Source of the DNA: Scatophagus argus
Taxonomy: Eukaryota; Chordata; Actinopteri; Scatophagidae
Assembly: GCF_020382885.2 (NCBI RefSeq)
Contig: NC_058508.1
Span: forward strand, 2,162,055-2,226,054
Length of the DNA stretch: 64,000 nt
Direction of reading: 5' to 3'
Positions within the stretch are counted from its first letter, which is position 1, and each line of letters starts with the position of its first letter. The notes beneath the pieces are model-generated. The model did no database searches. It had not been told where the DNA came from and saw only the letters and a list, made by a program, of their open reading frames with translations. Position numbers and translations under genes: made by a program. Positions 13,188 to 24,560 of the stretch are shown piece after piece.

Positions 13188-15113
13188 AGCGAGGTGTGAC
13201 CTATCCTCTGGACCACACAGTCTTTGATCCCTTATTATTTCTCCCTCATAATCTAATTATTATTATTTTTTTTTTTTATTATTTTAAAATTCTTGCCATT
13301 TTGTTTCATTCTGCCCCAGTGTCAGCCATGTTACCTGCCCACAAGTCTTGGGATATTCTAATTCCTTTGTTCAAAGCAGCCCAGAGCATTGCACTGACTT
13401 TACTGGAGGAAGACATGCTGTAAGAGTGCTCCAAATGAGGTTGTACGGCTGCCACTGCTGCAGTTTCATGTGGGGGCAGTTTGTCTGGTTTCTGACAACA
13501 AGAAAAAAAAAGAATGTGGTAGAAGTAATGTGTTTGGCAAGGATGTGGGGGTCCAGTGCCACTGTGAAGAGAGCGGGGCGTCCGGCTCAAGCCAGAGAAA
13601 TTGTTGTCAGGTTTTGTGGATGCATAAACCCTAAAGATTTTTTTTTTCTTTTTTTTGTTCATGTGCAAATGAGTTTATTTAATTGTGATTTTGCTTTTCT
13701 TTTAAATGTCCAGAATTCCATGAGAGAAAACACCAAGAACATGCCACTGCATTGCCTTAATATTGTAACCCCCTCGAGTCTTTCAATAATAGATGTATTT
13801 ATTTATGTTTCTTTTTAGGTCTTCTGAGTGCAGTTTGGCCATGGCTTGTTTCTGTATTTGATGATTTATGCTTTTATGTTGGTGTTAATGATGTTTTTTG
13901 AGCAGGTTAAGGACAGAGTAACGGATGTGTCGAGACCTTAAAGTGCAGTAATAATTGGTTTTCTCATCAACGCTTGGGATTACCACATTGGAAACCCTTC
14001 ATTCTTGTGTTTGGAAGAGTTCTCATTTCCACTGTTTTTCTTTTTTTTTTTTTTTTTAATGTAGTTCTCTGAACTTAGATGAATCCACTTTTTGAGTTGC
14101 ATTTTAAGTGGAGGTCATGATTAAATCCCAACATCAGTCTTGCATTTTTTTTGTCTTATTGTTTTTTTTTTCCGTTATTAGTTGAAGTTAAAAAGTTGGG
14201 TTTGGGTTTTTGAAGGACAATTTCACACCATGCTAGGTCACAAGTACACAACAAACAAACTGAGTTGAGTGGTTAAATGAATACACCATCCTCAGCTCCA
14301 GAGGCAGTAGCTGATTTTAGTTGGAATGTCTTTATTGGTGAGTTTTACCCTAAATCCACACTGATCTGTAAAGTGTAAGATAAATATGGAAGCGGAACAG
14401 TCAGAGCCCCAAACCAGATATTACATGCATTCTGTTTTACTTATTCTTAGATTGTCCTCAGGCAGATTGCAGCTCAGTTAAAGGGGGGGATAGCGGGTGC
14501 TTACATGAGGGGGGGGGTTATATTGACTACATAGTAGAGGTCTTCAAAGATCTGCTCAGTTCTTGGTTAACAAGACCTGGAACCGGGTGGAACTAGAGCA
14601 ATTAATTGGGCAGTTCATCAACAAGATGATACAGAAATCCAAAAGATATGTGAGGTCATTTAGAAATCTCAGCTCATCTTGGTCACAGTGCTTCAATAAA
14701 TGACTTGCAAGGGTTAAAAAAAACAAAACAAAACATTTTTACCTCAAATGTTTGTTGGGATGCTCAAAAATTCAGCTCTGTTCATATCCAAATTATTTTC
14801 AGTCCAGTCAGGTCATGTTCAGTCCTGTTCTGTTACTGTAGGTCTCAGGTCTGTGGGACTCTTACCACTTCTAATACATTGTGATTGGAAAATAAACTCT
14901 GGAGTGCAGGAGAAATGGCACATATTAATTTTCTTTTCCAGTGTATTTGTTTATTTTGTAACCACTGTATTTGGATCTAATTAACCTTGAGGCTAAAACA
15001 AGTCTAATTAATTAATGCTCATTAAGGTTTGACTGGTATTAGGTCCAGACTTTCGGACTCATGAAGACCTCTGCTATGAAGCCTAAAACGTGCCCTACAT
15101 ATAAGTGCAAATG

Positions 15114-15161
15114 CCAATTGCCAAGATATGCCAAAGAAACATGGCATATCTTGGCAATTGG
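15114..15161. other. Perfect 20-bp inverted repeat in the glyr1 3' UTR
   Basis: The left arm 15114-15133 and right arm 15142-15161 are exact reverse complements with an 8-nt loop. A further short pairing is possible outside the arms (tacata at about 15097-15102 with tatgta at 15163-15168) across an uneven internal loop. If transcribed within the glyr1 3' UTR it would form a stable hairpin. I recognise no miRNA or transposon tip in it. Confidence 0.85.
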
Positions 15162-16050
15162 TTATGTACGCTAACCAGGTTTGTGGTGAAACGGCTAAAA
15201 GCGAAGACTCCTTTAATCTGTCGCCGTGTGTTGAAGCACCCTTCGTTTGGCCACTAAAAAAAACTAGTGATCCAACAAAGCAAGTGTGATCACCTCCAGA
15301 CATCTGATTTTGAATATTTGCGGAGTAAAGTTTTGGGTTTTATGCTACGTTCAATTTCTGTCGGATTTGAGCAGTTTTGAACAGCTCCATGAAGGACGGC
15401 GGTTTTGTATTTGGGCACCGTTTGATTGCAGGAATGGATTAAAAGACAGCAAATCTATGTTTTGAGGTGAGCTAATGCTGTTTTGTCACTAGACCTCCTA
15501 CGGTACGTTAGGATACAGGAAGCAGAACTCAGTGAGCACCATCGGACATTCTCTGATGGAAGAGAAGACTTCATGGTTGTTCAAGGCCCATTGTTTTTTT
15601 TAAATCAGTTAACACTGTAAATGAAGGAGTTTCTCACACATCTTAAGAATCCCATTTTGAAAGATTTTCTGTTTGCCAAACAAATTTATGTTCAAGGTTG
15701 TTAATTTCCATTTCCCTTCCACACTCGCGTGTAAAAACTGTTTTTAGAAGACTGATGTAAATAGCACATTAGGTTACGTAGGGTTTCTTTTATATCAACA
15801 ATAACTGGGATTAATGAAAACAAATGTTCTGGTTTTGACTCTACAGAGCGACTGTCTAACATCTTTGTGTCTTAATACTGTAGATCGTTCAGTTGTTCAA
15901 GTGTAAATGGTTTATTAATATGTGGCTTATATAATCTGGCTTATTATTGCATTGAAATGACAATGAGTTGGATCCCATCAATGGAAGGAGGGTGTAACTT
16001 GTTTTTGGAGATATTTATGATTTTGTGTATATGAGACTTTTGTGCTGTTT

Positions 16051-16056
16051 AATAAA
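16051..16056 (+). terminator. glyr1: glyr1 polyadenylation signal (AATAAA)
   Basis: A canonical hexamer followed about 20 nt later by a GT-rich tract (tgcttgtgtgtgttt), the usual layout of a cleavage site. The SINE at 16106 begins just beyond it. Confidence 0.7.
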
Positions 16057-16105
16057 TCCTCTCCTGATTACAGTCTGCTTGTGTGTGTTTAATCATTGAT
16101 CAAAT

Positions 16106-16415
16106 GGGCCAGCCGTGGCCTAGAGGTTGGAGAAACGGCTTGTGATTGGAAGGTCGCTGGTTCAATTCCCCCACCGGACGGGCAGGAAAAAGTTGAGTGT
16201 GGTGGAGTGATAATGTCCCCACCACCCCATCCTCCATTAGCTGGCTGATGTGCCCTTGAGCAAGGCACTTAACCCCCAATATATGCTCCCCGGGTGCTTA
16301 ATGCAGCCCACTGCTCCTGTGTGTTTCACTGCATGTTTCAATCAGTGATGGGTTCAATGCAGAGAAGTAATTTCCCAGTTTGGGATTAATAAAGTAACTT
16401 AAATTTAAAATTAAA
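16106..16415 (+). repeat. tRNA-derived SINE, full-length-looking copy
   Basis: The head contains an A-box-like tggcctagaggttgg and a B-box-like ggttcaattcc, as in tRNA-derived polymerase III promoters. The body has the block gcccttgagcaaggcactta, shared by many fish SINEs, and the tail is gggattaataaagtaactt. Flanking ttgatca copies at about 16098-16104 and about 16419-16425 may be target-site duplications. Two reverse-oriented partial copies lie at 29020-29095 and 31605-31853. Confidence 0.85.
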
Positions 16416-18312
16416 TGTTGATCATTTGATCAGACCATTTGGACTGTTAATTCAGTTAAAGCTCTAGTTTTTGCCACTTGATGCCGCTCTCAAAACTTTC
16501 TGACTTCCCCAGCCACTCTCTGCCCCCAAGTTTACGAGTTCCCATTAAATGTACCGTATATGCCTTTTGTATATATGCCACAAGTATATAATTTCATTTG
16601 TAGAAATGAATGTTCTGTGAGATAGCTGGCCGCTACAGTTTTAAATCAAACAGGAGGTAATGGTGCATTTGTTGGGGACTGTTTTCAGTGGTGGATTAAT
16701 CAGTGTAAGTATTTGTAGCAGTGGGATTCTGTATGTGTGACTGAGTGTTTGTTCAAGATAATGAGACTGATGAAATTGATGTGTTTTAATAGTTTTTAGA
16801 CAACAGTGGAGCTCAATGACGCACAGGAATAACATATCAGATTGTAGATCGACACAATGTTGGTGTTTTGGTCTCTACAAGCTTAATGATTTGAAGAGTA
16901 AAGAGTGTGATCTTATTTACTGTAAATATAACAGGCGTTATCAGCTCATGATGATGTATTCTGTGTCAAAATGTGGACTTTGGAGGATCCAGCTCCTCAT
17001 GTGGGACAAGTCTCTTATTTTCCATCAAACACTTTGAGGTGAGGCCTTCTCAGCAAAAGGTAAGCATGCACATATTTGGAGGCCACATGAAATATGTTGC
17101 AAATACTAGAGCTGGTCACTGTGCTTTAAATCTGTACATTTCATTGCATACTTTGACTGAATGTCAGCTTTGAAGGGAAATTCCACCAATTTATGCATGA
17201 AGAATCACTTTACTTATGATGTTGAATGACGACTGCTGTATAATGTTATCTGTGGCTGTGGAGAATCTGAAGATTGCCAATCGGTTATTTTCTCAGATTT
17301 CACATTGGACTTGAGACTGCAACTTTATGATAAAGCCCGAACAGGCCTTAAAGATAGGACCATTATTTTACCTAAAATGAATGTTGACAATGATTAACTG
17401 CATATCTTAATAGAGTAAAGACAGCTCTCCACTTTTGTCTTTTTGGGTTTCTGAAAAACTGGTGAAAATAGTGCTTTGTAATGTTGTAAAACCTCATACT
17501 CAGAACTTCCCTCAGTAATTACAGCATGTTTATAAAAGAGGACCGAAATATGGTAAGAAACCACCACAGATGCATGTGTTTACAGCGGAAGTATGAATAA
17601 GCGAATGGAACCCACTCCTAAAGGCTGGTTTATGAGGAAAACAAGTGTCTTAACGTTTTCCATGTCACCTGAACGCTGCACAGTACCATATGTTTGTGTG
17701 ACGCAAGGCGGAAGTTATATTCCCAAATAAGGACTAGTAGGTGGGACCGCTTTAATAGTAAACGTGTGACCAGTCGTATGCTCCATTCCCGTGGTTCTCG
17801 TAAAAACCACAATACAGTCCCCTTCTAGTTGTCTGCACGGAATTAATGACAAAATTCAGCATATGTATGTATATCATATATAGCATACATATATCTAGCT
17901 TTTTTATGATGACAAGCAACACGCAACTGATCTGAGCTCAAGCGGCAGAATCACGAGAAGAAATTGTACTTACAGCACAACGAATCCTTGAAAGAACGTA
18001 AAGACCAAGCCGTGCATAACTGAAACTACATCTTTGCTCTCAGTCTCTGTTATCTTGCACAACAACAGCTCGTCTTTTAATCCAAATGGTATTTTTTCCA
18101 TGTCTGTTTTCCGCTGATTTAGGTCGTTGGTGTGGGAGCTCGCGTTGTTTCTGATTACCCTTGAAAGCAGCAGATCCTTCGCAAAGCTAGTAGGCAGGGC
18201 GACACCTTCATCCTAAGGACAGTGTGTTGTTTTAGGGTGTTCATTGACGGGTTGCTTCTCTTTGCTGCACAAAATGCTCAACTCACAGAGATCCCTGTCT
18301 GAACTGCCCAAG
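16416..18312. other. glyr1-rogdi spacer and rogdi 5' region
   Basis: I see no gene here. The spacer is AT-rich with only short chance ORFs and a small alternating palindromic patch (tatgtatg ... catacata) at 17861-17892. The last 200 bases or so, more GC-rich and ending just upstream of rogdi, probably include its promoter and 5' UTR. No clear TATA box is seen. Confidence 0.4.
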
Positions 18313-21300
18313 ATGTCCGCTGCCAGTCAAGTGGAGAGAGCTGTGTTGGTAAGTTCTTGTGCCTCTGGTTCGGAGGCAACTGCGAATAGGCAGCGAAACA
18401 CAAGCTGTTCGGCTCTGCGGCTAGCTGCTTTACTGCTCGAGCTGTCTCTTAATGTAACTTGTTGACTTGTGAAAATGTTGATATTTTCAAAGAATGTAGC
18501 GTGGACGTAAGAAGCGTAAGCTGCTAACGTGGCCGCTGCTGTTGGCGCAGAGGAACCGTAGCATCGCGCTACAACGCAGGTGCTGCTGCAGCTTGTAGTG
18601 GTGATGTTAACGTGGGCCTGTTTGGATGGTAACGCTATGTAACGCTATGTAACGCATGTAGTGACCATGAAAATGATCGTACAACATGATGTGTAACCGA
18701 CAACTAACTGAACTCGAGTTTTCTCTGTAAGCCTTTAAGCGACAGTCAAACACACTCAGTATTTGCTATCACTGTTTGTCTTAAAGGGTCTTTCAGCCCA
18801 TTTGCTGCGAATTATGCAAACCAGTGACTCTTGTTTAAATTCAGCATTACGAAAAGCAAATATGGTGTTTGTTGTCATAGGCTTAAACAAATGTCTAGGT
18901 CTCTAAATACTGATATGTTACTATAAATGAAGACCAGTGGCTGTGTGGAAGGAGTGAAAACGAAGACATTGAAGGAATCGTGAGATGTTTCGCTAAATGG
19001 TGATTAGGGAGTAAAAGTAGACATTAGGTGTGGTAAACTTTATTCCAAGTTTGTTTGGTAGTTTTCTTTTTTTTATATGCCACCAGTGCTAACCAGTGGA
19101 AACCCGAGGTGTTTAATTTAGTGAATATTTGAAGTATGATAAAACACATACTCACATGGATAAATACAGATGAAATGTCTAAGCTTGAAACCGAAAAGTA
19201 CATTTAAATAACATTTAACACAGTTTAGCTCATTTCAGAATGGAATCTTCCACTGTCTGTGATTGGCTGTTTGCTCACTAGGACCAAAGCATCAGTCAGT
19301 CACATGCGTGGATCTGCCCTGTTTGTCTCCATTGTCAGATTAAACTTTAAATATCCCATTTATTATACGGTACAACAGACACTAAGACAAAGGACATTGT
19401 GAATAAAAACTGCAGTAATGTTTGATGTTAGGTTGCATTGTGTTTAGCTTAGTGTAACTAATAAACTGGCTTCTGAGTGTATATTCCTGTACTATAAAGT
19501 GAGGTGCAAAGTACAAACAGCAGTGCAACACTGCAAGCTTAAAAAATAAACTCGAAAGGTGCGTGTATGTTCTTTACGAGCTTTGCAGATTAGAATAATA
19601 GAAAAGTTAACAGCGAGAGGTTGAGTTTGACCGTTAACAGTGTGCAGTAGTAAGCTGTGTTAGAGTCAGTGTTCCGCACTGAGAGAGGAAGAACCTCCAG
19701 GGTTTTCCAGTGGAACACCTTGGTGGTGTCAGCCTGTAGCCCGAGCTGCACCTGTATTCATCCAGACAGATGTGAAGGGGCTGAGAGGTGCTGTCCATGG
19801 TGCTCTGTTCTCCTGTGTTCCAAGCCCAGTCGGCTGTGTTGCAGTACTTCTAGTCCTCTACGGCCTCTGTCTCCTTTGATGAGACAGAAGAGTTGTCTAA
19901 CTCCTGATGGAAAAACTTTTTAGACGTAGAAAGGAAAGGCAAAGTGGTTTCAATTCGAGGTTGCTTATTATCCCACCCCATTTTCCTGTGTTTATTTTTT
20001 AAAAAATCTTGTGGGAGTTAAGCCTTTACTTGTTTGTTTTTTGTTAGGAGGAGGAATTCAACTGGCTGCTCAAGGAAGAAGTGCATTCTGTCCTAAAGCA
20101 ACTCCAGGATGTCCTCAAGGTAAAAGTTCATCTTTCTTACATATAGCCTTTCAGTGTACTGAATCGTTAAATTCAACAAGCTGAGAATATAGAGATTGTT
20201 ATATATCATATACATTTTCATACCACATAATAAATGTGTGGGGGGCCTCCTGTATAACTTGTTTTACAAGTTGTAGATGAGGAATATGACTTGGCCTGGG
20301 GAGAAAATGTTACATCACAGTGATGTTCAGTGCACTTTTGAATTTGAGTCCCACTGTGACTTGATGAGACAAAGCTCCTCTCTTAGCTTGTGGTTTGGTC
20401 AGCAGATATTTGTAAAGTGATAAAGAATGTGTCATCATGATATAATGGCAATAAGGCTCAGTCAGCCAGTCCTGGCTCTTATGGATTCTCAGCGGGCGCC
20501 TGATTCTTGGAACTGGATTATTGACCAGAAACATTCAGTCAATTCATGTCGACTTGCTGATCCGTACCTGAAATGATGCATCTACAGGTCAACAGAGCTG
20601 CAGTGATTAGGAGATTAATCAAGTGAATTGAAAGAAAATTGACTGCCAGCCATATTGATAATTGATTTATTGTTTCAGTCATTTTTTGGTCAAAAATACT
20701 GAATGAAAAATTTGAAATTTTTTTCAATTCAGTTCAGTTTATTTATATAGCGCCAATTCACAACAAAAGTTATCTCATGACACTTTCCAATTAGAGCAGG
20801 TCTAGACCAAACTCTTTAATTAAATTGTAATACAGAGAGCCCAACATTCCCCTTTGAGCAAGCACTTGGCGACAGTGGCGAGGAAAAACTGCCTTTTAGA
20901 AGGCAGAAACCTCACAGCAGACACCGGCTCAAGATGGGCGGCCATCTGCCTTGACCGGTTTTGCTGGTTCTAGCTTCTTAAATGGAAGGAATTGCTGCTG
21001 TTTTGACTGCTGGTTGCACAAATGTACATTTTTTATATTCTATATGCTAAACAATTACAAACAATAATTAATATTAATATATAATATTAATCCACAATGA
21101 AAATAATTACCGTTGCAGTTGTCAGCTCTATGGCTCTAACTTCACAGCATTGTGGTTAAGAATTGGTACTAATAGTGAGTTTTCTCTGCCATCCCATCAA
21201 CAGGAGGCTTCTAGACGTTTCTCCATGCCGACACCGGGTCTGGAAAGTCAGCTCAAACAGGAAAACTTCATCCTGGGAAGCTCAACGTAATAAAACCTGT

Positions 21301-24300
21301 GACCATTTAGTGTGACAGTTGAACTCTTTATGGTGTACAGATACCAGGGCCTTAGCTAACCAGTACAGTGATTTGCTAGGCCCTGTCTGTTACATCACAG
21401 TGTCTTCCTGTGGAGGAAGTGACTGTCAGATGTTTACTGACAGTCAGTCAGAAATATGCTGAGACACTGAATAAATGTGTTGGTCATTTCCTTTCAGTTC
21501 AGGTGCTTTTCTTCACACACTGCGAAGCCTTTTTTTCTTTCCTATTGTTCCTGTGGCGATGTTGAAACAAAAAGTGTGATGTGTTGTTTTGTAGCATGGA
21601 TCAGGTGAAGGGGGTGCTGACTCTGCAGGGAGAGGCTCTGACTCAGGCCGTGAGTGTCTTATGGAGGCCTCTCAAGTGAAAATGAATCATGAATATAGGC
21701 TTGTAAGTGCTCCTTGTTAATATTTTGCTCTTCCTAACAGGACATAAACCTAAAGGTTGCCAAGAGCAGCCAAGCGCTGCACTTTCAGTTCAGAGAGGAC
21801 AAGCAGTGGAAACTGCAGCAGGTACGGTATGTTAGTTTGTAACACTGTCCAGCAATGGAAACAAAAAGTGGAAAATTCTGGACAGTGGACATTCTGACTG
21901 AGACAAAGTACATAAACGCTGAAATGAATTATCATTAGTAGTATTTTATTTTACAGCTGATTATTTGCCAGTCAGTGTTATCCTTCAAGCAGAGTGTGTT
22001 AAAGCCTGCTGTCGTTAAGTGGTCCATGTCTGCCATCAGATCAAGGACCCTGGTGTTTTCAGAGACTGACTGACTTCACCCCGAGGTGTCTCAGATGTCG
22101 GATACAAAGTTGTAAATGGGTTACGATGCAGTCACTTTAGTCATGTAATATAGTCATGGCAGCCTGTGAGTCTTGCAGAAAACTTTTTCTCTAATTCAGA
22201 ACAGAGTTTTCCTTCTCATCCCACAAACCCAAGCACTCACTGAGTGGATCTGTATTTACAAAGGAATGTTCACCAAACATTCACCACATTGAACTGCTGT
22301 CTAGTTCAGTCTGGCATACTTTATTACTTGACGTACTTGGCTTTGAAGATAAAATGCTCAGTTTTATCTGCAGAATATATCAGTGCTGCCTTAACATGCC
22401 TCTCTCACAGTTCCACCTCTGTCCCGTCTGTCTCACATCAGATCCAGGATGCCAGGAACCATGTAAACCAGGCTCTCCAGCTGCTGAGCAGCCATGATGA
22501 GAGCTACCACTTCAAGACAGGCGCTGAAGTTAATAAGGTCTGTCCTCTGTCTCCTCAGCACGCAGCTGAACATGGACGACATCTCATTTCTTTACTGTGT
22601 CAGTGGTGCTGGTTTCATGTTTTCTGTTCTTGCTTGTAGCTCATGGATGCAGTGATGCTCCAGCTGACACGAGCTCGAAATCGCCTCACCACGCCGGCCT
22701 CCATGACGCTGCCTGAACTGGCCACCAGTGGTCTGATGGTACAGCGCTCTAAACACTGCACAAACAGCATGTTAACACATCGAGGAGCGCAGTGTGATTG
22801 AGGGGTCGGCATTCTTCTTTTTAACAAACTGATTTGATAAGAATCTCAGGTTATTGAAGAATTCTGATGGTCATCTTGGTCAACAGTATGTGGAAGTCCT
22901 CATACATACTGGGTATTTTTGGTTTGGACAGGTTTGGACTGGTCCCCTGTAGTTCCAGTGAAATCCTAATGCCCAAGCATCCAGTGATCATTTGTGACTG
23001 CTGATTATGTTTATCTGTGGTGGTCAGACTTTGTTTTTTTTGTTCCCTCCTTCCATCAACAGAAAATGTTCACTCCTCCTATGCCCGGGGATGTGATGGT
23101 GAACTTCTACATCAACTTAAGCAAACTGTGTCTGACTGTGTACCAGCTGCATGTGCTGCCTCCCAACACCACCAAGGTTAGCTTGTGATTCCCTGGAGGA
23201 CTGAGTGAATCTATACACAGCGTCATGTGACTGATGTTTGCATGTTTTTGTCTCGCGTTTCAGAATTTCAAGCCAGCTGGGAGCTCAGTGTTGCACAACC
23301 CTGGAGCAATGTTGTAAGTCTTGCTTCTCTTCCCGACTTTGCTTTTTTTTTCTTTCTGTGGCATACAGTATATAGAAACAGATGACAGGAAATAACACAT
23401 ACAATGACTGTATTTAAAAAGAATTCATCAGCAGTACATGAAAAGAAACACTGACAGCGCTTTAAAGAGAAATAGCTTGTGTGTGTGTGTGTTGTGATTT
23501 CCAGGCCGATCGGTCTGTAAATTCTTGGATCCCAGGGCTGTGTTAAGCATTATCACCACATCTGGGACATTCCATTAATCTCTCTTTCCTGTTCGCTCTG
23601 AACACTTTGCTCCACAGCGAGCTCAACAACAACCGCTTTGAAGTGAGCCACGTTCACAAGGTGGAGTGTGTGGTGCCTTGGCTGAATGACACGCTGGTAT
23701 TCTTCACCATCTCGCTGCAGCTCTGTCAGCAGCTCAAGGACAAGGTGGGCGTCTCTCCCAGAAGACATTTGGGAACATTAAATACATTCTCGCCTAAAGT
23801 CACCCGACTTCTTAAAGTTTCACTAATCAATATGTCAACATCAGAGCTGCGAAGTGGAAGGGGGCTGCTGCTTTAAGAAGTATTTTCCCCAACTGTGTAC
23901 TCCCATTTCACATTTATCTTTATACCCTCAGCGTTAGTTGATAGAAAAATCTAATAGGATCACGTCATGACCACCAGTTTCAATAATTTCAACATTGTTC
24001 ACGAGAAATCATGTTCTGAACCTCTACTGGCAGAAATGAAGGTGATCAATAAAGAACTCAAAGTAGAGTCAGTATGAAATTTGATTCAGTAGGTGGACAC
24101 AAACACAACAAGAAAATTCACATGGCTGTATAAAATTGTTACATCATGAAATTGCCATGAGAATAAATACTTTTTCCAAGCACCCTTGACTTTTTCCCAT
24201 GAAGAATTACTAATGTTGGTTTACAACTTGATAAACTTCTTGAGGTGCTAATATGGCAGCTGTTTGGTTTTCAGCTTGCTCTGCTGCCTTCAAATGACCA

Positions 24301-24560
24301 GAAAAAAAATCAATTAGTTCAGCCTCAAGGTAACTTTGAATATCTGTTCTACGATACTTGATTGTGCTTCCGCAAGGGACCTGATAATTGTCAAACCTTG
24401 TATCTCACGTGTAAATGACTACTGATAAAGTAAGTACTTGAAGGCTGCTGTCTCTGGTAGATAATGAACTTGTAAAGTATAAAACTAACTAAGCTCCTTT
24501 GTCCTGCTGTCCTTGCAGATTTCAGTCTTCTCCAGTTTCTGGAACTACAGACCTTTTTAA
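18313..24560 (+). CDS. rogdi: ROGDI: Rav2-like V-ATPase assembly factor
   Basis: Exons: 18313-18348, 20048-20119, 21204-21286, 21595-21649, 21741-21821, 22442-22537, 22640-22738, 23063-23176, 23264-23313, 23618-23744, 24519-24560. All borders are GT/AG and phases close to 284 codons plus TAA; human ROGDI has 287. Diagnostic blocks are ERAVLEEEF near the N-terminus, [74 protein letters not shown] and the C-terminal end YRPF. The protein is all-helical, related to yeast Rav2, and works with DMXL/WDR7 proteins in assembly of the vacuolar proton pump; human loss causes Kohlschutter-Tonz syndrome. The start at 18313 matches the conserved N-terminus. An in-frame ATG at 18274 would add 13 residues and also has A at -3. 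rogdi is in tandem with glyr1, as in human. Confidence 0.96.
20724..20960 (+). repeat. Best copy of the teleost 'tttatttatatagcgcc' repeat
   Basis: In rogdi intron 2. The order of blocks is cagtttatttatatagcgcc, the 'tctcatgacact' block, gagcaggtctagacc, 'cccaacattccc' with 'gagcaagcacttggcgacag', gaggaaaaact, and a 'gggcggccatctgccttgacc' tail. The same blocks recur in pieces at 7116, 27915 (reverse), 39835 (reverse) and 42631. It is a familiar dispersed fish repeat with no coding capacity. Confidence 0.75.

Larger units (their letters stand above)
13188..16078 (+). other. glyr1: Probable glyr1 3' untranslated region
   Basis: This is an AT-rich stretch with no coding signal, running from the glyr1 stop to a canonical AATAAA at 16051-16056. 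A GT-rich downstream element follows the AATAAA. An earlier AATAAA at 14695-14700 would allow a shorter 3' UTR of about 1.5 kb. It holds long T runs (13266-13278, 14040-14057) and the perfect hairpin at 15114-15161. The extent is inferred from signals only. Confidence 0.6.

Noticed and set aside
15022-15303. 93-codon minus-strand frame spanning the glyr1 3' UTR hairpin
   Set aside because: It is open only by chance around the inverted repeat; no motif and no promoter or splice signal was seen.
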